A stretch of 64,000 nt of DNA, taken from NCBI GenBank assembly GCA_013146195.2, contig CM028380.1, forward strand, positions 87,050,049-87,114,048. Direction: 5' to 3'. This DNA comes from Codonopsis lanceolata. Lineage: Eukaryota > Streptophyta > Magnoliopsida > Asterales > Campanulaceae. Below the pieces are notes generated by a model. The model made no database searches, was not told the origin of the DNA, and saw nothing but the letters and a program-made list of their open reading frames with translations. How positions within the stretch are numbered: position 1 is the stretch's first letter; each line of letters opens with the position of its first letter. Made by a program: the position numbers and the translations under genes. This document shows positions 33,859 through 46,988 of this stretch, piece by piece.

Positions 33859-36630
33859 CCCAAGCCCTTTGCAATATTCAGTAAACTCTCCCATTTCTTC
33901 ACTTCCTTCTTACACTTTAGAGAGAGAGAGAGTTGGGGGCTTGAGTTTTGAGCCCTAGTTCATCTTCTTCCTCCGATCCACAAAGATTCCACCGTTCGAT
34001 TGCCGCCAAACTTCGGATTCTTGACGTGTGCGACGAGTAGAACAACTTCACCGATCGGATTTGTGTTCTCTTGAGTTTTCACTCAAGCTAGGTAAGTTAC
34101 CTTCTTTTTATTTTGGTTCATTGGCCCTAAGGAAAACAATATACGTGCTATTTGTGGGCAATGAACACCTTGTATGCCTTGTATGCCCATTTTGTGAATT
34201 TTTGGAAATATGAACTTGTTAATAACATGACTAGCATGATTTGAATGTTATGATGTGTTGGGGAATATGGGTTGTGATTTATGTAGAGTTTTATGAATGT
34301 TAGGGCTTGAGAATCAAGCCCGAATTATTGGAGGATTGGTTGTTAATTAAAGTGGGCATTGATGTGTAGGTTGATTCGGATGATATTGTGTGTTGGGAGA
34401 AATTGGTTATCCCTTTGTTAAGGATTTTATGAATTTTGGGGCTTGGGAATCAAGCCCGAATTATTTTGGGAGAATTATTATAAACTTGAATGTTGTGTTG
34501 GTTTTGGGATTTATGAAATGCGTATTTAATGAAGTGCGATAATAAGACTCAATGGAGTCATTTTAGGTCCAATAAGACGTTAGTGAGCCTTATGTTGAAA
34601 TCCTACGATGTTCGGGTTTGGTTGGTTTTGATTGTGAGTACCCGAGCATCTCGAATTGTGTCCCATTTGTGACACCCATGACATAGAAGCTTATTGGGGA
34701 TTTAATTAGAGCGTGCTCGTAGAGCACGGAGCATTAGAGATCAACCTATGATCTCGTATTACTTTAAGAAATGATTATTTGAATGAGTTCTCTTTTAGGA
34801 ATTGGGTCGCGTGCACATGAAAGCACTTGCGAGGTTATGACTACGGCTTAGTTTTGATACCCGTGAGATTGACTTTGAAGAAGTCGAACATATATGACCG
34901 TTGGGACTATGGTTGAAGTCCGGTGTACCTTTAAGTGAGGATAAATGCTAAGTATGGATTTATGATTGTTTTTAGACTGAATAATGGTCTTTGGTTTAAT
35001 CCCGAGTAGAGGGCTATAGTAGACCTCACATTGTGATTTCTTGAGCTTTTATGCTACGTTTGATTGGGTTGTGACTTGAGGGTTATGAATACCTCAATAG
35101 GTGGTTCTTGGACTAAACGGATAGGTTGATTGGATTTGTTAAGTGTGTACAACATGTGCATTGTTAAAATTGGTGTGTAGAACTTTATGTCCTACTTGAT
35201 TTGATATGTCCGCTATGATCGGTCTTGGTTCTTGTTTGTGCATGAGAGTAATTATCTACTTGTGCATTTCATAAAAGCCCAGCTGGCATTACTTGGATTT
35301 GGTTTTCATGTCAGGGTAGGACGATACATCGTCTATACGAATCGTAAGATTCGTATTCGCTATGGATCGCCGTACCTGGGACCTCACACACCCCTCCATT
35401 GTGGGCCGCAATGGGGAAGTAGCCCCTCTGCCGTATCAATAAGTACCGCATTGGCTTGCTAATGATATCGAGTAGAAACTCGATGAAAGTCGATGAATTC
35501 ACAAACATCGATGGCACGAACCAGTAACATTGTGTATTGCAGGAGCAACACAACGGAGCTATTTGGGTATCTTCTCTATCCCTTATGTGGATTACTATGA
35601 GCACTTATATGAAAGACAATGTGCTATATGTTTTATGAAGTTTATGTTACTCGATGACTTAATACCGGTTTATTGTTGGTATACGATTTAGATGCCATGA
35701 GTTTATATATGCTTGTGCATTATGCCATGCCACGACATGCTATGCCATACATTTGCATTTAGTAACTTACTGGGTCATTATGACTCATTTCGTGTGTTTG
35801 TTTTCCTTAGTTTTGCAGTGATCCCGTTAGTACGCGTGGCGGCTTCGGATAGTGATTCCTAGAAGGTGGTCTCCCGGGCTTTAAGCTTGGATTTAATATT
35901 ATTATGTTATGTATCTGTGAGAAACGAATGTAAAGTTATGTAGACTTTACTTGGGTAGATTATGTTAGTACTTTCTTATTGTATTATTTTGGTAGCCGAC
36001 TCGTTTGGTCGAGCTGTTGTATCTTTTAGAAGTTATTCCCTTGTTATTTCGAGCATGCTTTAGCTCACTCATCCTAGTATTGTTGGTATTGTCATCTCCG
36101 ACGACGTTAGTCGTGAGACTTGGGTTTAGTTGTTAGAATTTGAATATCTTGTTCCTTTAGTTGATTTATTCCTCCGGCATGTTAGCCGTTGAGTTCTTGT
36201 TTATCAGGTTGGGTTCTTGTTGCTTCGCCGGCCTTAGGTTGCCGATGGGTTGTTGTACGTGCGCAATGTTGCGTCACGCGAGTCGTAGATTTGTCGAGAG
36301 ATAGTCGTCTCTCAGCCTTGTATTCCTTGGTTTATAATTATAGGCTTTGGTCCCACTTATGATTCGCTTCCGCAGATTTTAGTTTTTGGTTATTCAGTTT
36401 TGCCGTTATGGCTTTACATCCCTGTTTAGAGTTGTGGGTTCAACTCTTGACTCGCACCACTACGCTTAGCGGGTGCTTGTCCGTCTTTTATCTTGTCTTG
36501 GCGGCACGACCTTGGGATTCCGCATTGGAGTCCGGGTCGGGTCGTGACATGGCTACCGTCCTCGATTTATACCATGGAGTTGTAGTACAATTAGATCTCT
36601 TGTGAAAACGCAAATATGGGCATTCTGACT

Positions 36631-36755
36631 ACCTTGCGGTCGCAAGGTCTGAGGTACCTTGCGTCCGCAAGGTCCTTGATTTCTCCGGGATTGAAATTCT
36701 GACTTTCTGCCTACCTTGCGGAGGCAAGGTAGATAACACCTTGCGACCGCAAGGT
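36631..36755 (-). promoter_or_regulatory. 2+2 palindrome module in the X 3' LTR
   Basis: Palindromes at 36631-36648, 36656-36673, 36713-36730 and 36738-36755, steps 25, 57, 25 bp. The TATA equivalent in this LTR is altered (GATTTATA near 36565-36572 on the plus strand). Confidence 0.6.
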
Positions 36756-36970
36756 GTCCAGCTTGGCCATCTTCTTTTCTTCTTCACTTTTACACTCTGA
36801 CCCCTTCATGGAATTTTCAGCCAAAAGCCTTATAATTTGCATACTTTCACGTAAAACCCTGAAACTCACAAAATCACTGAAAAACGCATATCAGTAGCCA
36901 AAAGCCTCGTGGAATAGCTCTATTTAAGTCATAGAAGCATACTAAATCGACGTATAAAATACATCGATCA

Positions 36971-39119
36971 AATACACCCAAACTTAAACTTTGCTAGTCC
37001 ACGAGTAAACAATACTTATAAATACAAAAGCAATTAATTAACAAAAATAATGAAAATCTTTTTGGAGGGTGACACTATTTGCACTCCTCTAGAAACCCAC
37101 AAACTCAAGGAGACTCTTTCGAGTGACTCGACTATGCAGATAAATACAAAAACTGATAAATACAAAAGCAGATAAAAACTAAACCAACAGTAAAATAAAA
37201 TTCTTTTTGGATTCAACTTCAAGTTATAATAGCAGGCATAACAAAGCAGTCTTAGTCCGATGCTCACCACATATGTGTAGACTTAATCACATAAAACCAA
37301 CTGACTTTTACTTAAAGCTGCTTCTACTCTTAATTTCTCCGTATGTGTGTGATCACCAGTCTTAGAGAATATCTTAACTAAAATAGTTTTATTAAGCTAA
37401 GCACCAGATTCATATGAAAATCAGACTTTAATTAAAACCCATGCATTACGAAGTATGAGATCTACCATCCAAACCTGGTCTATTACAGAAAGAGAAGTCA
37501 CCAAGGATTTCAAAAACTTATACATCCATCAGCTTGTAATGTAAGGCCAAGGTGATGGGGGATTTGATGGAAAGGGATTGGAATTCAAAGTGAGAGAGTA
37601 AGACTACCCTTTATCCCTAATACTTCCAAGCAAAAGAAGGTTTTTCCTATTTAGACTAGGACCTGCAGAGACTACAAGTGGGGGGGGGGTGTTTTCTGTT
37701 ACTTTTTAGTTTTCTTCTTCCCCCCCCCCCAACTTGTTTTGGGCAATACATAATCTAAAAACATCTCCTCATTTTTCTCAGCAATATTTTTTTTTCTAAC
37801 ATATTTTCTTTTGAAAGCTATGCTTTCATTTGAATCTATTTGCACTCTTCTTCTTTCGTTTCATTTTTTGTCGATCTATATATATATTTTTTCGACAACA
37901 GGAAGAAGAAGTCTTCAGAAAACTTGCTTGACAGAAAAAATGGGTCCCATAAAATTGGGTTTAATGTGTGCTTAGCACACTTCCATTCTTTTTAATTAGG
38001 CTCAAAAGGGGACACTAGGGATATTTTTAGTAAAAGGTCAGGGAATATTTAGGCTCTAACGATCCAAAGATGGCCTAAGTCATTTCTTAATGCCAAATGC
38101 TCATGTAGTTTTTAAAGCAAGTAAGACGCACAAAACATCATATCAACTATGGGAATTGTGGGGTTGAATGTTTAACATCACTGGATTTCACATAAGCTTT
38201 CGCTAAGACAGATGGTAGGGACAATCGGGACTATTATGCAGACACGGTTCGAAAGTGTGCGTGAGATATATTAGTAAGAAAAATCCAAGTGATCTAACTA
38301 TCATGCAATTGACCCTAAGTTACAATTTAATGCAACAATTATATTCGAATGGCTATGCATCATATTCCTATGTATATCTTGTTGAAATGAAGTAGGTGCT
38401 ATAAACTTTATAAAACTATTCTAATTAATCCATAATTATGACGGGTGTGAGTGCATGAAGAATTTGTAGAAAATTAAAAGTTTCGCAAAATCAAGTAAAT
38501 TCCCGAGGGATCTACGGACTAGCTATGCGGTTCATTGCATTAACTACTCATCGACGAGTATTACCACACCAAAACTTGAGGATTAAAATTTTTAAATTAA
38601 AAAATATATTTTTTTTAATAAATAAAATTGGAGATGTTGATGACACAATTGATTATGGGTCCCCATGGAAGGAATCCACGAGCATCCAAAGTTATAATAT
38701 TCTGGTCAAGGCAACATCTCCGAAAACAAGAAAAATTCAAAACCAAGAAAGGCGGGTGAGGAGGAGACACGATAAAGGGAAAATAAAATTTTTCCCACCC
38801 TAAAAACGTATAGCCCAACTTCACTCCTCCTTAGGCTAGGACCTGCTAAGACTCTGGGCTTAGAATCCCCCCCCCCAAACTTAATTTCTATTTTGTCCCC
38901 AAAATTGAGGAACATATGAGAGGCTTGATGGGGAAGGGCAAATATCGAAAGGACATAGCAGGCCCACCTAACGAAAGAGGGTGAAACTTGGGCCTCGACT
39001 CATGGTGAGTCGGGAGGAAATAACGAACGAGGACGAAACTCGGGGATCGTGCCAGGTGGCAGCCCATAATAGTTGGAGACATTTTGTCCCACGGTGTTAA
39101 ACCAACCGAATAAGTCAGT
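36971..39119 (-). other. 3' untranslated region and polypurine tract of element X
   Basis: Reverse counterpart of 28888-31364 in Y. On the minus strand it ends with GTTTAAGTTTGGGTGTATT beside the 3' LTR. Runs of G/C (37681-37690, 37721-37731, 38870-38877) match those in Y. No coding sequence seen. Confidence 0.7.
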
Positions 39120-40025
39120 CTAGTCGGCACGCATTTGTGCCAACTGCTGACTCACCATATCAGTTTGGAGGATAGTGTCCTCCAACCTGTTGGAGATTTC
39201 TTTGAACGGGTCCATCTCCTCCTCTTCGGGTTCCTCCACACGAGGAACCCTCTCTTGCGGCTGGTGGTGGTCAAATAAAATTGCCCTAGTGATGGCGGGC
39301 ACATCTCTCAGCCTCTCCGCGTGTCGAGGCCATCTCACTCCCGCGTCCTTACACAGTCCAGTAATCAAATGCGGAAACGCGGACCCCGCATTTGTGGTAC
39401 CTCTAATAAGGGTCTTAATTTGGCCGTTGATCAGGCGGCCGACATCAACAGACCCACCAATCATGATGGTGTAGATCAGGACGGCCTTAGCCCAAGTCAC
39501 CGTGTGTTGGTGACTGGTAGGCATAAGGCGGGAGCAAATGAATTTGAACACGGGCTTGGCCGTGTCCTAGTGGAAGGACTCCTCCATGGTGCGTGGACCG
39601 AATGGTAGGTTGCGGTTTTGGGTTTGGGTGCTATAGTCGTCGGCACCCTCCGCAAAGTTGGAGGTGCCGTAATACATGTTAATGCTTTGGGACGAAAAGT
39701 TAACACTAATGCCCCTAACATTAACGGTCTCTAAAACCCCACCGTCTATGCCAATGCGGCCATTGGCATAGAACTCACAGACAATAGGCACGATTGCCTT
39801 GTCCGGAGACTCAATCAGCATCCCCCACCTACGCGCTGTGAATTTATTGTGGAGGCCAAATTCGGCAGCCTTGAATCCCCTCTCGGGAATCAAGGACTTG
39901 GAGAGCTTTATAGCGTATCTCTTCGAGGCCTCAAAGGATATAAAGTGGCGGTGGTCAAAATTTTGCTTTTCCTCCTCAACAGGGCGAGAAGAAGAGGGGC
40001 CAGTGTTTCTACGTTTAGGGGTCAT
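39120..40025 (-). pseudogene. Post-pol ORF of element X (one stop codon)
   Basis: Begins MTPKRRNTGPSSSRPVEEEK at 40025 and keeps one frame to 39120, about 301 codons, broken only by a TAG at 39569-39567. Shared motifs with Y: SFEASKRYAIKLSKSLIPER, EFYANGRIGIDGGVLETVNV, VRWPRHAERL. A block present in Y (around 28345-28395) is missing here. It follows the internal palindrome/TATA module. Domain type is putative plant transposon protein; role unknown. It is the best preserved X gene after pol. Confidence 0.78.
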
Positions 40026-40470
40026 TGTTTGAGCACAAATATAAAAATTTAACAATTAAAAATATTATTTTATTTTTTAAATTTTAAAAATTAAACTACA
40101 CCTAAAGCATTCAAAGACTATATTTCTACGTAAATTTTTTCACACCCTAGCATGCAAGTATATTTTGTACGTAAAAATTAAAAAGGGGTTAGAGTTACTT
40201 GTTGTTTTGCAGCTTGGAGGTGGAGAGTTGCCGGAATTCGAGCTTTTCCGTCGGCAAAAATGGTGTCTTCACCTTTCTTCAAACTTCAATGGTTTGTAAT
40301 GGAGGATGAGTGGAGGTAGAGGAGATGTTTGAAGGAAGAAGGAATTCTTGGACATCGGGCCGGAATTTGGAGGCTTCTTGCTGGATTTTAGAGGAAGGGG
40401 AAGAGCTGCAACACTGCCTTGAAGAATGGAGATGAAATTTTCGGTGATCTGCTGAAGAAGCCCGGCACAT

Positions 40471-40637
40471 CCTTTTATAAAGACACCTTGCGTTCGCAAG
40501 GTCTCTTTTACCTTGCGTCCGCAAGGTCGGCAGTCAAAGCGGTTCTGATTCCCACGTCTGCATGCTGCCGTTCACGATATTTGTATTTATGGGGACCTCG
40601 CGATCACAAGGCCTTGGGCACCTTGCGTCCACAAGGT
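40471..40637 (-). promoter_or_regulatory. Internal 2+2 palindrome module with TATA in element X
   Basis: Palindromes at 40637-40620, 40612-40595 (degenerate), 40527-40510 and 40501-40484, then TTTATAAAAGG at 40481-40471, three bases after the last copy. The post-pol ORF starts about 445 bp downstream. The same order occurs in Y at 27297-27473, so it is old and shared by the lineage. A promoter function is inferred. Confidence 0.6.
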
Positions 40638-41005
40638 GGGCATATTCTACTTCTCTTGTTTCCTTTTCATCTTTTTTCAGCAGTTTAACAGTTAGGTCCA
40701 TCCGTCAAGTTCTGTTACTTCCGTTACTTTCCTGCATTTTAGAATTCCTACAAAAACTCTAACACTATTAGCAGCATATAAATACAACATTAAGATGCTT
40801 TTCTCCCCCAAACTTGGATTTTGGTATTTTTAATTTCAAAATTAAATGTCCAAAATTAGATTTAACGGAGAATAGCATATTTAAATTAACTACAAAAGCA
40901 ATAAAAAGTCATCATAGTGGGTTGCCTTCCACTTAGCGCCTTGTCATCGGGTGGTGCATTGTCAGCTAAACGAATTAATTCAATTGTTCGTTCAACTGTC
41001 ATTGG
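40638..41005 (-). other. Spacer between pol and the internal module of X
   Basis: Non-coding, homologous to 26936-27296 of Y. No ORF or repeat beyond that homology. Confidence 0.6.
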
Positions 41006-43807
41006 TTAAAGATATGGCTTGAGTCGGTGACCATTGACTTTAAACACTTCATTAGTTCTTAGATTTCTTATATCAATAGCTCCATGAGGATAAATTCGAA
41101 CAATTGTGAAAGGACCAGACCACTTTGATTTTAATTTTCCAGGGAATAACCTCAGTCTAGAATTAAAAAGTAAAACTTTCAATCCTGGTCGAAACATTTT
41201 ATTGGCTAATCCCATGTCATGATATTTGTTGGTCTTTTCTTTATATGTTTTAGCATTTTCATACGAATTTAGGCTATGTTCTTCTAATTCATTTAATTGG
41301 AACAATCTTTCCTCACCGGCCAATGTTAAATCTAAATTTAAGTCTTTGACAGCCCAATAAGCTTTATGTTCAATTTCAACTGGTAAATGACATGCTTTGC
41401 CATATACCATTCGGTATGGACTCATTCCTATCGGGGTCTTATAAGCAGTTCGGTATGCCCATAAAGCATCCTTAAGTTTAGACTCCCAATCTTTACGATT
41501 GGACCTAACGGTCTTTTCTAATACTTCTTTTATTTGTCTATTACTAACCTCTACTTGGCCAGATGTCTGAGGATGATAGGGAGTAGCTAACTTGTGAGTC
41601 ACACCATGTTTCTTAAGGACATTATTTATAAAATTATTAGTAAAATGAATTCCTTGATCACTGATTATGGCCTTCGGTACCCCATATCGGGCAAAAAGAT
41701 CTTCAACGAATTTAACCACAGTTTTGCCATCATTTGTTTTAGTACCTATGGCTTCTATCCATTTGGATACATAATCAACGGCTACCAAAATATATTCACA
41801 GTTGTTAGAGACGGGGAAAGGACCCATAAAATCAATGCCCCAAACATAAAAAATTTCAACAACCATATTAGTGTGTAAAGGCATTTCGTTTCTTTTTCCT
41901 ATTACACCAGTTCTCTGACATTTATCACAAGTTCTATAAAATAAGTCACAGTCTCTGAAAACAGTGGGCCAATATAAACCAGATTGTAAAATTTTTCTAA
42001 CAGTTTTATTTCCGCTAAAATGACCACTACAAGAGTATTCATGACAGAATTCCATAATACTTTGTTGGTCTTTTTCTGGAACACATCGCCTGATTAAAGA
42101 ATCTAAACACATTTTATATAAATGAGGCTCTTCCCAAAAATACTTTTTTGCTTCAGTCAAAAATTTCTTATTTTGATAGTGATCAAAATCAGGATTTATA
42201 ATATCAGACACATAATAATTGACAAAATCAGCATACCACGGGTCTGCATCTTTGATTGCTAAAAGTTGTTCATCAGGAAAATCTTCATTTACAGGAATTG
42301 TGTTGTCAAGAAATTGACGTTCATGTAAGGGTGAAAATTCTAATTTAGACAAGTGGTCGGCTACGACATTTTCGGTTCCCTTTTTATCCTTGATTGTAAT
42401 ATCAAATTCTTGTAATAATAGCATCCACCTAATTAGTCTAGGCTTAGCATCTTTCTTACTTAATAAATATTTCAAGGCAGCATGATCAGAAAATATTATT
42501 ACTTTTGATCCTAACAGATATGGTCTAAATTTTTCCAATGCATACACGACTATCAAAAATTCTTTTTCTGTTGTTGTATAATTTAGTTGTGCATCATTTA
42601 GTGTTCTACTAGCATAATGTATCACATGTGGCTTCCTATCTACCCTTTGTCCTAACACGGCTCCAATTGCTAAATCTGATGCATCGCACATGATCTCGAA
42701 AGGGAGAGACCAATCGGGGCCAAATAAAATAGGGGTAGTGGTTAATCTTTCTTTTAATAAATTAAATGCATTTATGCATTCTTGATCAAAAACAAATTCT
42801 GTATCTTTTGCTAGCAAGTTACATAGAGGTTTACAAATTTTTGAAAAATCTTTTATAAATCTTCTATAGAAGTTAGCATGCCCTAGAAAACTTCTCATAC
42901 CTTTAACAGAAGTTGGGGGAGGTAATTGTGAAATAACTTCTATTTTCGTCTTATCAACTTCAATTCCTTTATTAGACACAACATGGCCTAAGACAATTCC
43001 ATGTTTGACCATGAAATGACTTTTCTCCCAACTTAAAGTTAAATTTGTTTCACAACATCTTTTCAAAACTGATGTAAGATTTTCTAGGCAATGATCAAAA
43101 GAGTTTCCAAAAACTGAAAAATCATCCATGAAAACTTCAACACATCTTTCTACTAAATCTTAAAATATAGATATCATGCATCTTTAAAAGGCGGCCGATG
43201 CATTACATAGTCCAAATGGCATTCTCCTAAAAGCAAAAGTACCAAAAGGGCAAATAAAGGTTGTTTTCTCTTGGTCTTCGGGTGCTACAGGAATTTGGTT
43301 GTAACCAGAAAAACCATCAAGAAAACAATAATATTCATGACCGGCTAGTATTTCAAGGATTTGGTCGATAAATGGCAAGGGAAAATTGTCTTTCCTAGTT
43401 GCCGCATTTAGTTTTCTCAAATCAATGCACATTCTATAACCAGTAATAGTTCTTGTAGGGACTAATTCATCTTTTTCATTTTTAACTACTGTAATTCCTG
43501 ATTTCTTAGAAACTACCTGAACTGGACTAACCCATTTACTATCTGAAATCGGGTAAATTATACCTGCATCTAGAATCTTAAGGACTTATTTTCTTACGTC
43601 TTCTTCCATGTGAGGGTTAAGTCTTTTTTGTCTTTCTCTTGAAGGTTTACTACCTTCTTCTAAATGTATTTTATGCATGCACATTGACGGACTAATACCT
43701 TTTAAATCAGCTAGGGACCATCCTATGGCTTCTCTATGCGTTCATAATCTTTTAACAAACTTGCTTCTTGTTCTTCAGCTAAATCTGCTGCTATTATAAC
43801 AGGCAAA
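41006..43807 (-). pseudogene. RT-RNase H-integrase of element X, nearly intact downstream part
   Basis: From 43807 the frame follows directly on the protease linker at 52992 across element Z. The first 370 bases are frameshifted. RT motifs MCIDLRKLNAATRKDNFPLP (43432) and GYNQIPVAPEDQEKTTF follow, then two stops near 43185 and 43160. From 43129 an open frame of 707 codons runs to 41006: catalytic MDDFSVFG, RNase H with Asp149 (CDAS) and Asp215 (FSDHAALKYL), integrase zinc-binding His370, Cys401, Cys404, and catalytic Asp433 (DFMGPF), Asp491 (SDQG) and Glu527 (GQVEV). The C-terminal GKACHLPVEIEHKAYWA block is Athila-like. RNase H and integrase look complete by eye, RT does not. Confidence 0.9.
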
Positions 43808-44000
43808 CACTACAAGAAAAACCACCATTTGTGACCCCTATTATTTGGGAGGGCCAAAAAAGGGTCCCAAATACTATTTTTTGGGAAGGGAGATTTAGCG
43901 GAGACAAATACCTGGTATTAGGCACCCTTTTTCACTGCCCTTCCCAAATAATGTTTTTTAGGACCACTAAACTTGTACCTGTCCTAAATGGTTTCACGTT
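43808..44000 (+). repeat. Left terminal region of element Z
   Basis: TIR followed by a few degenerate subterminal motifs (ATTATTTGGGAGGGCC at 43839, TCCCAAATACTATTTTTTGG near 43864). Confidence 0.75.
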
Positions 44001-46594
44001 GGTCCCAATTATAAATTTTCATAACACCATCTGTATCCTTCAAATTTTACCCACCCTATTTTCACTTTCCCGCGAAACCTTCACATAGACACCGACCGAG
44101 TCTCTCTCTCTATCTATTTTTTATTTTTTGTTTTTCGCTGCTAGGGCTCGTATTCTCTCATCGTGGAATCCCCTCCAGCGCAATTCCCTTCCAACGGCTG
44201 CTTAGGAATTCCTCAGGTCGCCCTCTCACTTTCTTAATCTCTCCATTCATGATTATGCCCTAATTTTTAAGTTCATGATTTTCCCAAATTGCAGAGGAAG
44301 AGATTTTCTCAAATTGCAGAGGAAGTATCCCCAAATCTCTCTCTGTTACTTCGTTTCTCTCTTTGTGCGCTCGTGAAGCATCACCTACTCATTCGAACCA
44401 ATTGCTATTCAAAAAACTCAAGGTAATTCATTACTAATCACGAGTTGTTATTTGTTAAGTTGTGATTTCATATTACTTCGTCACTAGCATATGCACATGA
44501 TTATCACCAAGGTTTTGTCAATAAGGTTGAGCTTGGTGTTGAGGGATACAATTTATGAAGCTCATAGTGCCTTAGGGGGTGTTGTCTTGTTACCTTGGTG
44601 GCCAGTGAGATTTTTGAGGATATTGAGAAAGGGTAGAAAGATTTAAAGAAGGCTAATGATCGGGTCAACAACATTGTTGTTACCTTGGTGGGCAATGTTG
44701 TCAAACTTGTAGGTCTTTGTTAAAACTCTAGCTATAATGGTTTTTATTTGGATCATGCCTTAACATGCTAGATTGATTTACATCCAATAAATAATGAAAA
44801 CCATGTTGTTCAGTTGATTTAGTTTTACTATGAAGCTCACATCTGTGAAGGAGTCTTTTGATGTTTATTTGTATTCTTTTCTCAGTGAAAAGGGGCTTGC
44901 AAATCCATAAACGATTTTCATCAACTTTTCTTCTACTCCGTGCCTACATTAATCATTGTGAATTTCAAACAAGGAAATTTGACATTAGGATCCAATCCTA
45001 CTTCTAATGTGATGAAAATCAATGCTACCAATGGCAGCTGGGTAGGTAGGTTCAATCGTTCTGAATTTCGAATAAAGGATTTATAATTTGCCTTTGGAAC
45101 TCCATCAATGGATTTGTACTTTGTAACTTGCTTAGGACAGTAATAATTGTTCTTTAATTTTCGTTGTTTAGCTTTATGTGTGTATGTATCTTCTCTTTGT
45201 TTCTCCTTTTATATATTATGTAAACTCTCTATATTTTGCTGAAATGGCAGTTCCAATCGTTTCTTCCCTTGCACTGGTAGTACAGATTCATTGCTACAGA
45301 AGCATGATTGATTAAATTGTCGGGGGAGTAACAAGGGAAACCCTTTTGCAAGATTTTGCAGTCTACTTGAGAGAAAGCTTAATTGATGTTCTCCAATAGA
45401 GTTTCTTGGTCTGATGAAGGCTTCACAGCACACCATGTTTTCTGCAATCTCACAAATTAGCAAATTTCTAGTAAAGAACTTATGTTCCACATTTTATGTT
45501 CTTTAGAGCAATTCAAATTACCTGTGCATTAACCAATCTTAACTTCCCATCTGTAAAAATAAAAAAAATGTATGCTTGATATATAGATGGTGCTAAAACC
45601 ATATTTCCCACTGATGCGGAATAATCAAAGGGCATATATTACCCAAGAAAAATCTTTAACATAATCTTTTAATTTTGGACAGTTGTAAAACATATTTATA
45701 AACTACAAAAAACATCAATCCTACTGATAGGAAAATATTAATACAAGAGGCCTAGTATAACTCAGGGTGTGATTGACCACCCAACTCCAAGTCAAAGAAT
45801 TGAAATTGCAAGAACAAGTTTTGAGTTGTGCAACTCATGTTGGTCGAGTTTCAATTTCAAAACTTAGATGAGCAGGCAAACGCAGCTCCAAAGTAAATCG
45901 TGTTCACATGGAAGTGAGTGCAAAATTAGCTTCTGAAAGTTAAGAATAGTACCTAAAAAGAAGGACAAGAGCAGGAGGAATAGAAATGAGGCTTTAAACA
46001 TTCTAATGGATGTTATGATTGTAGTATAAAGTAGGATTACTTTGTGATTGTGAGAAGAGACTTTAAAGGCAGCTGAGCTTAACGGCTATATTATGCTGTC
46101 TAGCCATTACTTAATTGGTGGTTTTCATTTGGTGAAAAGGGACAAATAAAGGAGCGAAGAGGACTCTCTCTCAATCTCATTAAGAAAGTGACTCTATTGT
46201 AGGTTTTACTTAATATAAGTGTCAGCTTAATTATGTGATGTTGTTGTAGGTTTTACTTTTTAAGCCCTTTTGAGCCTTCTGTTTTTAATGTCGTTGTATA
46301 TCTCCATTTCTGCATTTAAGTATATGTACAAAGCCCTGAATCCACCCCTGTTATACTCCCTGACCCATTTTCCATGAGTCGTTAACTAACTTGTCCCTTT
46401 CCTGGGGTAAAATTGATCTCATTCCTCTTTCGTACAATGACATTTAGTTGGTATTTAAGCAGCAGATGCTCAGACGTCAAACCAAAATACAAGTGCAGGT
46501 ATGTAAAGTTCATACTTCATAGTGCTAGCTAAGTCTGTTATTTACCTTATGTATTTGCGACCTTTAATGACTTACCGTCATATCGGTCTTTCAG
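44001..46594 (+). other. Element Z interior of unclear origin
   Basis: A CT-rich stretch at 44097-44170 looks like a plant 5' UTR or promoter, followed by intron-like AT-rich DNA. The DNA could be a captured gene 5' region. I see no long frame or recognisable protein up to the VARICOSE-like exon. Confidence 0.4.
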
Positions 46595-46988
46595 GAAGCG
46601 TTGAAAGGAAGTTGGCTGAGTGTAAAAGGAAGTTCGCAACTCTTGTCATTGCAGGTGCCCATTCCAAAGCAGTAAATCCTTTGGTTACCCAAATAAGCAA
46701 TGGACCCTTCGGCGGTTTCCAGGAGAAGGTTGGTTCTGGTTTTAATTTGCGATATTATCAACTAGTGAACTATTATAGTTTATTATTTTAACTAATAGCA
46801 ACATTCCAATGATGGTGCCTATTTTCTTAATGCTATTCATATAATGCTCTTTTGTTTAATAGATTGAGGCACCTCTTGATCCTACCAAAGAGCTATCCAG
46901 ATCGGTCTATGAGCACAAATACGATGAGGCTTTTACAACAGCCCTGCAAAGGAGTGATGTTTGGATTGTTTCCTGGTTATGCTCGCTG
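46595..46988 (+). pseudogene. Captured fragment of a VARICOSE/EDC4-like gene
   Basis: Two exons with normal splice borders: 46595-46728 (acceptor TTTCAG, motif SKAVNPLVTQISNGPFGGFQ) and 46863-46988 (acceptor TTTAATAG, motif IEAPLDPTKELSRSVYEHKY then EAFTTALQRSDVWIVSWLCS, donor GTATGC). From memory this matches the C-terminal region of plant VARICOSE, the EDC4-type scaffold of the mRNA-decapping complex in P-bodies; the match was not searched. Only about 85 residues are present, without the WD40 part, so no function is retained. Keeping the intron shows capture at DNA level, not by retroposition. Confidence 0.7.

Larger units (their letters stand above)
32598..36549 (+). mobile_element. Solo LTR (about 3.95 kb) inside the X 3' LTR
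   Basis: Begins TGTGACGCCCCGC and ends GGGTCGTGACA, flanked by TGGCT at 32593-32597 and 36550-36554. The empty site is visible in the X 5' LTR near 58730-58740. It shares blocks with the LTR at 59-3053 (for instance 33130-33420 against 385-680), so it belongs to the same Tekay-like superfamily, but it is longer and carries its own GC-rich repeats (33503-33618). No internal region remains. Confidence 0.9.
19104..36970 (-). repeat. 3' LTR of element X, split into three pieces
   Basis: Pieces are 19104-19829, 32439-32597 and 36550-36970, separated by element Y (TSD ACAAC) and a solo LTR (TSD TGGCT). Together they match the 5' LTR 57875-59154 end to end. Termini are TGATCGATG and CATCGATCA, an inverted repeat. 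Several substitutions separate the two LTRs even in the first 110 bases, so X is not recent. Confidence 0.92.
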
